Shown piece after piece: positions 26,996 to 35,595 of a DNA stretch of 64,000 bases (its first letter is position 1; the number at the start of each line of letters is the position of its first letter). The notes beneath the pieces are model-generated. The model ran no database searches. It was not told the DNA's origin and saw only the letters and a program-made list of their open reading frames with translations. The translations under genes and the position numbers were made by a program. The stretch is from Duganella lactea (lineage in GTDB: Bacteria; Pseudomonadota; Gammaproteobacteria; Burkholderiales; Burkholderiaceae_D), in NCBI RefSeq assembly GCF_009857505.1, contig NZ_WWCP01000023.1, positions 26,209 to 90,208 on the forward strand, in the 5' to 3' direction.

Positions 26996-28632
26996 TGGAA
27001 CGTCGTACATTTTTAAAAGTGGGCGCCGCCGCTGGCGGCAGCCTGCTGGTCCCGGTCTTCGGCAACGCCATCGCTGCCGAGGAACTGCTCAACCCCATGG
27101 CGGTGCAGTTCAAGAAGTCGCTGGCCGATGCCGCGATGAACGCGGCCACCAAGGCCGGCGCCTCGTATTGCGACGTGCGCATCGGCCGCTACCTGAACCA
27201 GTTCATCACCACGCGTGACCTGAACGTGGAAAACATCGTCAACACCGAATCGTCCGGCGTGGGCGTGCGCGTGATCGCCAATGGCGCTTACGGCTTCTGC
27301 TCGACCAACATCATGACGCTGGATTCGGTGGCCGATGCGGCGCGCCAGGCGGTCGCCATTGCCCGCGCCAACGCCAAGCTGCAAACCGAGCCGGTGGTGC
27401 TGGCGCCGGTGAAGGGCGTCGGCGAAGTGGCGTGGGCCACGCCGTTCAAGAAGGACTGGCGCGCGGTGCCGATCAAGGAAAAGGCTGAGTTGCTGCTGGC
27501 GGCGAACAAGGCGGGCCTGGATGCGGGCGCCAATTTTATGGCGGCCAACCTGTTCCAGGTGAACCAGCAGAAGTATTTCGCCTCCACCGATGGCTCCTAC
27601 ATCGACCAGGACGTGCACCGTCTGTGGTCGCCGTTCACCGCCACCGCTGTCGATAAAACCAGCGGCAAGTTCCGCACGCGCGACGGCCTGTCGTCTCCGG
27701 TCAGCATGGGCTATGAATTCTTCGACTGCAAACCGGAAAACCGCGTCAAGGCCGCCGGCAACGTGACCACGCTGTACAAGGGCGCGTATGACCTGATCGA
27801 AGACGCGCGCGCGGCCGGTCGCCAGGCGCGCGAGAAGCTGACCGCGAAAACGGTCGAACCGGGCAAGTACGATCTGGTGCTGTCGCCGGAACACCTGTTC
27901 CTGACTATCCACGAATCCGTGGGCCACGCCACCGAGCTGGATCGCGTGCTGGGCTACGAGGCCAATTACGCCGGCACCAGCTTCGCCACGCTGGACAAAT
28001 GGAAGAGCAAGAACTTCAAGTACGGCTCCGACATGGTCAACTTCGTCGCCGACAAGACCACGCCGGCATCGCTGGGCCTCGTCGGCTACGATGATGAAGG
28101 CGTGGCGGCCAAGCGCTGGGACTTGATCCGCAACGGCATTCTGGTCAACTACCAGGCCACGCGCGATCAGGCCGCCGTCATCGGCGAGAAGGAATCGCAC
28201 GGCTGCTCGTATGCGGATAGCTGGAGCAGCGTGCAGTTCCAGCGCATGCCGAACGTGTCACTGGAAGCCGGCAAGAAGAAACTGACGCCGGACGAGATGA
28301 TCAAGGACGTCAAGAAGGGCATCTATATTCTGGGCCGTGGCTCGTTCTCGATCGACCAGCAGCGTTATAACTTCCAGTTTGGCGGCCAGTTGTACTTCGA
28401 GATCAAGAACGGCAAGATCGTCAACCAGCTGGAAGACGTGGCCTATCAGTCGAACACGCAGGAGTTCTGGAACGCCTGCTCGGCGCTGTGCGATGAACGC
28501 GACTGGCGCATGGGCGGCTCTTTCTTCGACGGCAAGGGCCAGCCTAGCCAGGTGAGCGCCGTGTCGCATGGTTCGCCGACCACGCGTTTCAATGGCGTCA
28601 ACGTGATCAACACCGCTCGCAAAATAGGATAA
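26995..28632 (+). CDS. TldD-type metallopeptidase with twin-arginine signal (copy 2)
   Basis: 545 residues, the same length as copy 1 and highly similar along its whole length, so the tldD-tldE pair was duplicated in tandem. HESVGH is again at 306-311 and the Cys before DERDWRMGG is kept, so both copies should be catalytic. The signal MERRTFLKVGAAAGGSLLVPVFGNAIA is an even better Tat match (RRTFLK). Local differences lie in the stretches around residues 85-105 and 230-260, which could change substrate choice or pairing. No Shine-Dalgarno sequence is visible; translation probably depends on the upstream gene through the TAATG overlap. Confidence 0.92.
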   Translation: MERRTFLKVGAAAGGSLLVPVFGNAIAAEELLNPMAVQFKKSLADAAMNAATKAGASYCDVRIGRYLNQFITTRDLNVENIVNTESSGVGVRVIANGAYGFCSTNIMTLDSVADAARQAVAIARANAKLQTEPVVLAPVKGVGEVAWATPFKKDWRAVPIKEKAELLLAANKAGLDAGANFMAANLFQVNQQKYFASTDGSYIDQDVHRLWSPFTATAVDKTSGKFRTRDGLSSPVSMGYEFFDCKPENRVKAAGNVTTLYKGAYDLIEDARAAGRQAREKLTAKTVEPGKYDLVLSPEHLFLTIHESVGHATELDRVLGYEANYAGTSFATLDKWKSKNFKYGSDMVNFVADKTTPASLGLVGYDDEGVAAKRWDLIRNGILVNYQATRDQAAVIGEKESHGCSYADSWSSVQFQRMPNVSLEAGKKKLTPDEMIKDVKKGIYILGRGSFSIDQQRYNFQFGGQLYFEIKNGKIVNQLEDVAYQSNTQEFWNACSALCDERDWRMGGSFFDGKGQPSQVSAVSHGSPTTRFNGVNVINTARKIG

Positions 28633-28638
28633 GCAACG

Positions 28639-29976
28639 ATGAAGATGCTGAACCAGGAAGAAGCAAAACGCATCTGCGACAAGGTCATGTCGCTGTCCGG
28701 CGCCGATGAATGCCGCGTGCAGATCAGCGGTGCCCGCAACGGCAACGTACGTTATGCGCGCAACGCCGTATCGACCGCGGGTCTGAATACGAATACGGAG
28801 CTGACCGTCAGCGTCGCTTTCGGCAAGCGGCAGGGCACGGCGTCGATCAATGAGTTCGACGACAAGTCGCTGGAGAAAGTGGTGCGCCGCGCGGAAGACG
28901 TGGCGCGGCTGGCGCCGGAGAATCCGGAGTTCCTGCCGGCGATTAAAAAGCAGGAGTACAAGCCGTCCGCCACGTTTAGCGAGGCCACGGCCGCCATCGA
29001 TCCGGAGTATCGCGCGGAAGTGGCGGCGGCCAGCATCAACGCTGCGCGCAAGCAGGGGCTGATCGCTGCGGGATTCTTCAGCGATACCACCGGTTTTGAA
29101 ACGGTGGCCAACTCGAACGGCGTATTCGGTTACCAGACCCTGAGCAATCTGGGTTTCACCGTGACCGCGCGTACCGAGGATGGCCGTGGCTCCGGCTGGG
29201 TGACCCGCTCCGCCAACGATGCCCGCAAGTTCGACGCCAGCGAGGCGTCCGCGATCGCCATCGAGAAGGCACTGAAATCGGTGGAGGCGAAGGCGCTGGA
29301 GCCGGGCCGCTACACCGTGATTCTGGAGCCGGCCGCGACATCGGAAATCATCGGCCGCATGTTCGGCGCGTTCGATGCGCGCCGGGCCGACGAGGGCCGC
29401 AGTTTTCTGTCGAAGAAGGGCGGCGGCAACCGCCTGGGCGAGAAGCTGTTCGATGAGCAGGTCAATATCTACGCCGACCCGTGGAATCCGGAGGTGCCGG
29501 TGCTGCCGTGGGATAGCCAGGCGATGCTGTCGCGCGAACGCGCGGACGTGATCAAGAACGGCAAGGTGGCGTCGCTGGACTACACCCGCTACTGGGCCGC
29601 CAAGCAGGGCCAGCGCGCCGTCGGCCGCCACGGCAACATGATCATGGCGGGCGGCGGCAAGTCGACCGAGGAGCTGATCGCCAATACCAAGAAAGGTATT
29701 CTGGTCACGCGGACCTGGTATATCCGCATGGTGGACCCGCAATCGCTGCTGCTCACCGGCCTGACGCGCGACGGCACGTTCTACATCGAGAACGGCAAGA
29801 TCAAGCATCCGGTCAAGAACTTCCGTTTCAACGAAAGTCCGGTGACGATGTTGAACAACATCGATGAGCTGGGCAAGCCGGTGGTGATCGGCGGCGATGA
29901 GGTGCGTTATCAGATGCTGATTCCGGCGATGAAGGTGCGCGACTTTAACTTCACGTCGCTGTCGGACGCGGTGTAA
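28639..29976 (+). CDS. TldE/PmbA-type partner subunit (copy 2)
   Basis: 445 residues, the same length as copy 1 and ending in the same NFTSLSDAV. It has no HExxxH and no signal peptide. It starts 6 bp after the second tldD with AGGATAAG as ribosome-binding site, so each TldE is translated directly after a matching TldD; pairing D1-E1 and D2-E2 is likely, though mixed pairs cannot be excluded. The duplicated segments differ most in the middle (around residues 105-170). Confidence 0.9.
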   Translation: MKMLNQEEAKRICDKVMSLSGADECRVQISGARNGNVRYARNAVSTAGLNTNTELTVSVAFGKRQGTASINEFDDKSLEKVVRRAEDVARLAPENPEFLPAIKKQEYKPSATFSEATAAIDPEYRAEVAAASINAARKQGLIAAGFFSDTTGFETVANSNGVFGYQTLSNLGFTVTARTEDGRGSGWVTRSANDARKFDASEASAIAIEKALKSVEAKALEPGRYTVILEPAATSEIIGRMFGAFDARRADEGRSFLSKKGGGNRLGEKLFDEQVNIYADPWNPEVPVLPWDSQAMLSRERADVIKNGKVASLDYTRYWAAKQGQRAVGRHGNMIMAGGGKSTEELIANTKKGILVTRTWYIRMVDPQSLLLTGLTRDGTFYIENGKIKHPVKNFRFNESPVTMLNNIDELGKPVVIGGDEVRYQMLIPAMKVRDFNFTSLSDAV

Positions 29977-29993
29977 GGTTCAGGGAAAAGCGC

Positions 29994-30617
29994 GTGGCCT
30001 CCTACGACTTCTATTTCACGCGCCTGACTTACGAGTCGGGCGACTGGGACGTAGATGTCCGCATGCCCAGCAACGTGCTCAATTCGCTGGTCGAGTACAC
30101 GACCTTGCGGGTTGATCCCGTTGAGCGCATCGTCGCGCTGTCCGACCCGAAGATGCTGGAGGCGCCGTTCTGCTATTTCGCCGGCCACAAGCTGGTGCAG
30201 TTCACGGCGGCAGAGCGCAAGAATCTGGAACGCTACATCAAGGGCGGCGGCTTTTTGTTCGTGGACGACTGCAACCACGACATCGACGGCTTGTTCGCGA
30301 AATCGTTCGAGGCTGAAGTCGCCCGTATTTTCGGGCCGAAGACGCTGCGCAAGATCCCCAACAATCATCCGATCTACTCATGCTTCTTCAAGTTTGAAGA
30401 CGGCCCGCCGAACACCTCGGTGGAATTGAACGGCTGGGGCGACGATCTGGTGCACGATTACCTGAAGGCGATCGAGATGGGCGGGCGTGTCCGGCTTTTA
30501 TACAGCAACAAGGACTACGGCTGCGAGTGGGATTACGACTTCCGTAACAAGCGGTTTCTCGCGATCGACAACACCCGCTTTGCGGTCAATATCATTCAAT
30601 ATGCGTTGGGAGCTTAG
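29994..30617 (+). CDS. DUF4159-domain protein
   Basis: 207 residues from a GTG start preceded by CAGGGAAAAG. It is a stand-alone DUF4159 domain, recognisable from FYFTRLTYESGDWDVD, the GGGFLFVDDCNHD core, and WDYDFRNKRF. The fold is expected to be of the class I glutamine amidotransferase type, but without catalytic residues I can identify. No signal peptide, so cytoplasmic or hitched to a partner. Genes of this family are often found next to MoxR-DUF58 genes, as here (2 bp before moxR). Function unknown. Confidence 0.85.
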   Translation: MASYDFYFTRLTYESGDWDVDVRMPSNVLNSLVEYTTLRVDPVERIVALSDPKMLEAPFCYFAGHKLVQFTAAERKNLERYIKGGGFLFVDDCNHDIDGLFAKSFEAEVARIFGPKTLRKIPNNHPIYSCFFKFEDGPPNTSVELNGWGDDLVHDYLKAIEMGGRVRLLYSNKDYGCEWDYDFRNKRFLAIDNTRFAVNIIQYALGA

Positions 30618-30619
30618 TA

Positions 30620-31621
30620 ATGGCTGATGGGGCTATCGCCTGGAGCGAAAATGAAATCGGCGCACTGACCGCCAAGGTGAAGGCGCTCAAGGCCAGCATG
30701 TCGCGCGTGATCATCGGTCAGGAGAACGTGATCGACTCGCTGATCATCTGCCTGCTGGCGGGCGGTCATGCGTTGGTGGAGGGCGTGCCGGGACTGGGCA
30801 AGACGCTGCTGGTGAAGTCGCTGTCGCAGGCGACCGATCTGGATTTCCATCGCGTGCAGTTCACGCCGGACCTTATGCCTTCGGATATCGTCGGCACCGA
30901 GATTCTGGAAGAGGACCATGCGACGCGCAAGCGCGAGTTCCGTTTCCAAAAGGGGCCGGTGTTCACGCAGGTGCTGCTGGCCGACGAGATCAATCGCGCG
31001 CCGCCGAAGACGCAATCGGCGCTGCTGGAGGCGATGCAGGAGCGTTCAGTCACCTTTGCCGGCCAGACGCACAAGCTGCCCAAGCCTTTCTTTGTGCTGG
31101 CGACGCAAAACCCGATCGAGCAGGCCGGCACGTATCCGCTGCCGGAGGCGCAGCTGGACCGCTTCCTGCTGCGTATCGATGTGGTGTATCCGAGCGAGGA
31201 GGAAGAAATCGCCATGGTCGCCGCCACCACGCATGCGGGCCTCAAAGACGCCGAGCCGGTGATGGATGTGGCGACGTTGCTGCGCTTGCAGCAGCTGGTG
31301 CGCGATATCGAGATTGGCGACCATTTGGTGACGTATGCCACGCGGCTGGTGCGCGCCACACGTCCATCGCTGACGACGGTGCCGGCGGTGCGGAAGCACA
31401 TCGGCTGGGGCGCCGGTCCGCGTGCTGGCCAGGCGCTGGTGCTGGCCTCCAAAGCGCGCGCGCTGATGCAAGGCCGCCTGGCCGTCACGCGCGATGACAT
31501 CGCAGAGATGCTGCTGCCTGTGCTGGCGCACCGCGTGCTGCGTAACTTCGAGGCGGAAGCGGACGGCGTGGCCATCGCCGACATCCTGCAAGCGCTGCGC
31601 GAGCATATCCGCCCAGAATAA
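30620..31621 (+). CDS. MoxR-family AAA+ ATPase
   Basis: 333 residues. Walker A GVPGLGKT, Walker B LLADEINRAPPKTQ and sensor stretch FVLATQNPIEQAGTYPLPEAQLDRFL are classical for MoxR ATPases, which act as chaperones that insert metals or remodel partner proteins, often working with von Willebrand factor A or DUF58 proteins. It is cytoplasmic. Its stop shares a base with the DUF58 start (TAATG), the usual MoxR-DUF58 coupling. In this operon it could help assemble or activate the TldD/TldE proteases or the membrane proteins; that is an inference from order. Confidence 0.95.
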   Translation: MADGAIAWSENEIGALTAKVKALKASMSRVIIGQENVIDSLIICLLAGGHALVEGVPGLGKTLLVKSLSQATDLDFHRVQFTPDLMPSDIVGTEILEEDHATRKREFRFQKGPVFTQVLLADEINRAPPKTQSALLEAMQERSVTFAGQTHKLPKPFFVLATQNPIEQAGTYPLPEAQLDRFLLRIDVVYPSEEEEIAMVAATTHAGLKDAEPVMDVATLLRLQQLVRDIEIGDHLVTYATRLVRATRPSLTTVPAVRKHIGWGAGPRAGQALVLASKARALMQGRLAVTRDDIAEMLLPVLAHRVLRNFEAEADGVAIADILQALREHIRPE

Positions 31622-32526
31622 TGCAGGTTTCGGCGAGCGCAAATATGACGGCCATGATGGCCCGGACCAGAGATCTGGAACTGGTGATCCGCCACGTTCT
31701 GGCAGGACTGGGACACGGCATTCATGCGGGCCGCGAGCGCGGCGCCGGCGTCGAGTTTTCCGAGTACCGCGCCTATGCGCCGGGCGACGAATGGCGCCGC
31801 GTGGACTGGAAGCTGCTGGCCCGCGCCGACCGCTACTTCGTGCGCGAGGCGGAGCGCGACAGCCATGTCGCCGTCTGGCTTTGGCTGGACGCCACCGCAT
31901 CGATGGCGGAACCCAGCCGCGATATCAACGGCGTGGACAAGCTGTGGTTCGCGCGCACCGTGCTGGCCTGCGTCGCCGCCATCGCCCAGCGCCAGGGGGA
32001 CGCCTTCGGTCTGGTCATCTGCACCGGCGGCACGGTCGAATTCACCCCCGCCGCGCGCGGACCACGCCAGCTGCAACGGGTACTCGCCGCGTTGAACGGA
32101 GCTACGCCGCAAGGCAACCTGCCATCGTCCGAGACGCTGCGCGCCAGTCTGCATTTCGCCCGCGCTCCAAGCATGATCTTCGCCGCCAGCGATTTTCTGG
32201 ATTGGCCATCGCCGCTCAGCGAAGCTTTGCTGCGCCTGCGGAACATGCGCCACGATGTACGCCTGCTCACGCTGCGCACGCAAGCGGAATTCGACGCCAG
32301 CTTTAAAACCGGCACCGGCTACCGCGATCCGGAGCGCGACGACGGCTTGCACCGCATGAGCAACGCCGACCGCGAACACTACAAGCAGCAAAGCCGCGCG
32401 CACTTCGACAGCGTTGTGGCCAGCTGCCGTCAACATAACATCGTCCACTATGAAGCGCGCATTGAGCAGCCGCTGAACAGCGTGTTGCGCAGCTGGCTGC
32501 AACCTGCGGGAGCGCGCGCAAAATGA
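31621..32526 (+). CDS. DUF58-domain protein
   Basis: 301 residues, the standard partner of MoxR. The family stretch GIHAGRERGAGVEFSEYRAYAPGDEWRRVDWKLLAR (in part) is present, followed by a degenerate von Willebrand factor A-like fold (VWLWLDATASM). No membrane segment is seen, so it is probably a cytoplasmic or peripheral adaptor. The ATG at 31621 overlaps the moxR stop; an internal ATG at 31648 is an alternative start just before the conserved region. It overlaps the next gene by four bases (ATGA). Confidence 0.92.
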   Translation: MQVSASANMTAMMARTRDLELVIRHVLAGLGHGIHAGRERGAGVEFSEYRAYAPGDEWRRVDWKLLARADRYFVREAERDSHVAVWLWLDATASMAEPSRDINGVDKLWFARTVLACVAAIAQRQGDAFGLVICTGGTVEFTPAARGPRQLQRVLAALNGATPQGNLPSSETLRASLHFARAPSMIFAASDFLDWPSPLSEALLRLRNMRHDVRLLTLRTQAEFDASFKTGTGYRDPERDDGLHRMSNADREHYKQQSRAHFDSVVASCRQHNIVHYEARIEQPLNSVLRSWLQPAGARAK

Positions 32527-33575
32527 TCTTGAGTTCTTATCCGCTGTGGTGGCTGGCGCTGCCGGTCTTGCTGCTGCCAATCTGGTGGCATCGCCAGAAA
32601 CGTCAGCGTCTGAAGGCCGAACCGCTGGCGACGGCGCGCTTCCTGCCATCGGCGCCGCCGGAGCAACTGCGGGTCTGGCAATGGCGCGACAAATTGCTGC
32701 TGCTGATGCGCTGCCTGATGCTGATCGCCTTGATCGCGTGGCTGGCAGCCACCATCTTCCCGTGGCGCGGCGACACCGTGCTGGTGGACGCTGGCGCCGA
32801 TCGCGCATGGGTGGACCAGCAAATCGCCGCCGCTGGCTTTGGTGGCGCCACGCGCTTGCCGCTGCCGCAAGATGGCCTGGCATGGCTGCGTCAACACGAG
32901 CGTGATTGGCGCTCCGATGCAAAACTGCTGATCGTCGCCCGCGCCAACCAGCTCGCCATGCCCGCCCGTCTGCCGCAGTTCAGCCATCCGGTCGAACTGC
33001 GCACCACCGCAGGTCAGAGCACCGCCGTAGCGGCCTCCGAAAGCCATGTCGCGTTGGCTGCGCAGGAGACGAGCCAGCAGGCATGGCGATCATTGTTCGC
33101 CGCCTTTGACAGCGCCGGCAATCGCGCCAACCGTTACACGCTTGCCGCCGAACCGGGGGCCGCGACGACGCTGATCGTCTGGGATGCGCTGAACGCGAAG
33201 CCGCCGGCCGGTTGGCACGCTCCGCATTGGTGGGTTTCGTCGTCATCCACCTCAGCCTTCCCCGAACTGGCCAAGGCCTCAACGCTGATCATCAATGGCA
33301 TCACGCTGAAATATGCCGACTCGCCGCGCGGCCGGCTGTGGACCTCGGACGCCTTCCCGCCACGCGACGCCGACACCGCGCACGCGCTCTACGAAGCATG
33401 GCAGAAGTTGTCTCCCGGTCCCGCGCCTGCCTACGCCACGCCATCGCAGACCTTCGCCGCTGCTCGCAGCGCATTGCCCGCCATCGTCAATGCCAGGCCG
33501 GTGATGTGGCTGGGCGTCGTGCTGCTGGTCCTCTTCATGCTTGAACGGATACTGACTCATGCCCGGCGCAACTGA
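32523..33575 (+). CDS. BatA-type membrane protein (aerotolerance operon family)
   Basis: 350 residues. The N-terminal 75 residues carry two membrane helices (LWWLALPVLLLPIWW and LLLLMRCLMLIALIAWLAATIF) with the arrangement of the BatA N-terminal domain. A periplasmic Ala/Thr-rich region follows, and a last helix (VMWLGVVLLVLFMLERIL) sits just before the C-terminus. No full metal-binding MIDAS motif of a vWA domain was found. Bat-type proteins usually work with a MoxR ATPase and DUF58. It overlaps both neighbours, by 4 bp and 17 bp. Confidence 0.8.
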   Translation: MILSSYPLWWLALPVLLLPIWWHRQKRQRLKAEPLATARFLPSAPPEQLRVWQWRDKLLLLMRCLMLIALIAWLAATIFPWRGDTVLVDAGADRAWVDQQIAAAGFGGATRLPLPQDGLAWLRQHERDWRSDAKLLIVARANQLAMPARLPQFSHPVELRTTAGQSTAVAASESHVALAAQETSQQAWRSLFAAFDSAGNRANRYTLAAEPGAATTLIVWDALNAKPPAGWHAPHWWVSSSSTSAFPELAKASTLIINGITLKYADSPRGRLWTSDAFPPRDADTAHALYEAWQKLSPGPAPAYATPSQTFAAARSALPAIVNARPVMWLGVVLLVLFMLERILTHARRN

Positions 33576-35595
33576 TCATCTGCGCAATCGCCTCTGGGCC
33601 GCCATTCTGCGCCGCCGTGCACCGCAATGGCTGGCCGCACTCGCGCCAATGCTGCTCGTCGCCATCGCGGCGCCGGTCGCGCGCACGCCAGCGCTGGCCG
33701 CTATCGCTGTCTGGGCAATCTGGCTGATCGCTGATGCCGTTCGCTGGCGCCAACGATTCGACAGCCAATGGACGTCGTGGCTGAACGCCGCCATTCCACA
33801 GTTGGAAGATAGCAGCAACCTGCTCGCCGCCGAGGCCCGAACAGTGATCGCCAAACTTCAGCAACAACGCCTGCAAGCCCGTCTCGCCGGCATTCTGACG
33901 AAAGACGACTACAAAGCCATCGCCCGCGCGCGCGTCGGCGTCGCCATGTTGCCGATTGCACTGGGCCTGCTAGCTGCGGGTGGAGCATGGATGTGGCATG
34001 GACAATCGGCCACCCAGGCGCAGCCGCCGGTGGCCGCGCATGCCAATAAACCCATCATCGATGGTGAAGTGTATCTGCGCGTGATGCCGCCGAAATACAC
34101 CGGCGTGGTAGCTTTTGAAACCGGTGCGCGTGACATTCAGGTGCCGCAATATGCCGAAGTAGAATGGTGCGTCCGCAATGCGTCCGGCGCGCAGCCGGTA
34201 GTCGAACTGGGTGACGGCCAGACGCTGATCATTACACCGGCGTGTGCGAAACTCCGCGTTGAAGACTCGCTCTTCTGGCGGACACGCGGCAAAAATGCCA
34301 CCCGCTACAACATCCGCGTCACGCTCGACCAGGCGCCGCAGGTGGTTGTTACCGAACCGGTGGAACTGATCCACCTGATGCCGAAAGACGCCAAGTCGGT
34401 CACCATCGCCGTCAGCGCAAAAGACGATTACGCCGTCGTCCGCGCCAGCCTGCACATGACGCTTGCACGCGGCAGCGGCGAGAACATCCGCTTCAGCGAC
34501 AAGGAAGTGCCGCTACCGCAATCGTCCGATCCAAAATCGCGGCAGTGGAAAAAACAATGGACGCTGGCGGAACTCGGCATGGAGCCCGGCGATGAACTCT
34601 ACTTCTTCGTTCGCGCCACCGACAACGCGCCGGACAATCCGCACACCGCGCAATCGCCAACCTACACGTTGCGCCTGCCGGGGCCTGACGCCGAAAGCCT
34701 TGACGCCACCGCTTTGCCATCGATGACCAAGCCGGAAAACCTGCGCAGTCAGCGCCAGATCATCATCGACACCGAGCAGCTGGTGGCTGACCTGAAGGCC
34801 AACCCGAACATGTCCGCCGCCACGCTGCGCGGCCGCAGCGAAGGCATCGCCGCGGACCAGGCCACGTTGCGCTTGCGCTATGGCCAGTTCCTTGGTGAAG
34901 AATCCAGCCTGTTTGGCGATGAAGAGCACGAACATCATGAGCATCACGAGCACGGAGGCGAAAAGGCCGGCGGCGAAATCGCCGTGATGAAAGAGTTTGG
35001 CCACGCCCACGACCAGCAAGATAACGCGACGATTTTCGACCCGCAAACCAAGGCAGTCCTCAAGCGCGCGCTGGCCGCGATGTGGGATGCGGAAAAATCG
35101 CTGCGCGCGGTCTCGCCGAAGACCGCCCTGCCGCCAGAGTACAAGGCGCTGGAAGCCATCAAGGAACTGCAAGCCGCGGAACGCGTCTACCTGCACCGCA
35201 CGGCCTTCGTGCCGCCGGCGCTGAAAGAAGAGAAACGCATGACCGGCGATATGGTCGGGGCCATGAGCTACAAGCGCGCGCAAGGCGTGGTCAACGAAAC
35301 GGTGCCGGCCGAGGTGCGGGATCTGGTGCAGGCATTGTCGCAGGACGGTGCGCTACCGGCCCTGTGGAGCAAGGCGGCGCGCGACACCATCGCCGCGCGC
35401 ATCTCCGATCGGGAACAGAAACTCAACGCGCAGCGCGCGGTGCAGGATGTACAGGATGGTTGCGTGCCATGCCGCGCCGGGCTGCGAGCCTGGCTGCGCG
35501 GCACGCTGAATGATGCGCCGGTGTTGTTGCAGGCACGGCCTGCCGTGGATTCACCATTCCGCCAGGCGTGGCAGGGTAAGGAGCAGGGCAAATGA
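33559..35595 (+). CDS. DUF4175-like membrane protein with a histidine-rich segment
   Basis: 678 residues. Two or three membrane helices lie in the first 160 residues (WLAALAPMLLVAIAAPVA, LAAIAVWAIWLIADAV, MLPIALGLLAAGGAWMW), followed by a large periplasmic region that resembles the DUF4175 family (e.g. KDDYAVVRASLHMTL and LGMEPGDELYFFVRATDNAPD). A striking Glu/His-rich stretch near residues 452-465 (EEHEHHEHHEHGGEK) and a further GHAHDQQD could bind metal ions; a C-x-x-C pair occurs near the C-terminus (CVPC). Its place in an operon for zinc proteases makes metal delivery or sensing conceivable. The ATG overlaps the previous gene by 17 bp. Confidence 0.72.
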   Translation: MPGATDHLRNRLWAAILRRRAPQWLAALAPMLLVAIAAPVARTPALAAIAVWAIWLIADAVRWRQRFDSQWTSWLNAAIPQLEDSSNLLAAEARTVIAKLQQQRLQARLAGILTKDDYKAIARARVGVAMLPIALGLLAAGGAWMWHGQSATQAQPPVAAHANKPIIDGEVYLRVMPPKYTGVVAFETGARDIQVPQYAEVEWCVRNASGAQPVVELGDGQTLIITPACAKLRVEDSLFWRTRGKNATRYNIRVTLDQAPQVVVTEPVELIHLMPKDAKSVTIAVSAKDDYAVVRASLHMTLARGSGENIRFSDKEVPLPQSSDPKSRQWKKQWTLAELGMEPGDELYFFVRATDNAPDNPHTAQSPTYTLRLPGPDAESLDATALPSMTKPENLRSQRQIIIDTEQLVADLKANPNMSAATLRGRSEGIAADQATLRLRYGQFLGEESSLFGDEEHEHHEHHEHGGEKAGGEIAVMKEFGHAHDQQDNATIFDPQTKAVLKRALAAMWDAEKSLRAVSPKTALPPEYKALEAIKELQAAERVYLHRTAFVPPALKEEKRMTGDMVGAMSYKRAQGVVNETVPAEVRDLVQALSQDGALPALWSKAARDTIAARISDREQKLNAQRAVQDVQDGCVPCRAGLRAWLRGTLNDAPVLLQARPAVDSPFRQAWQGKEQGK

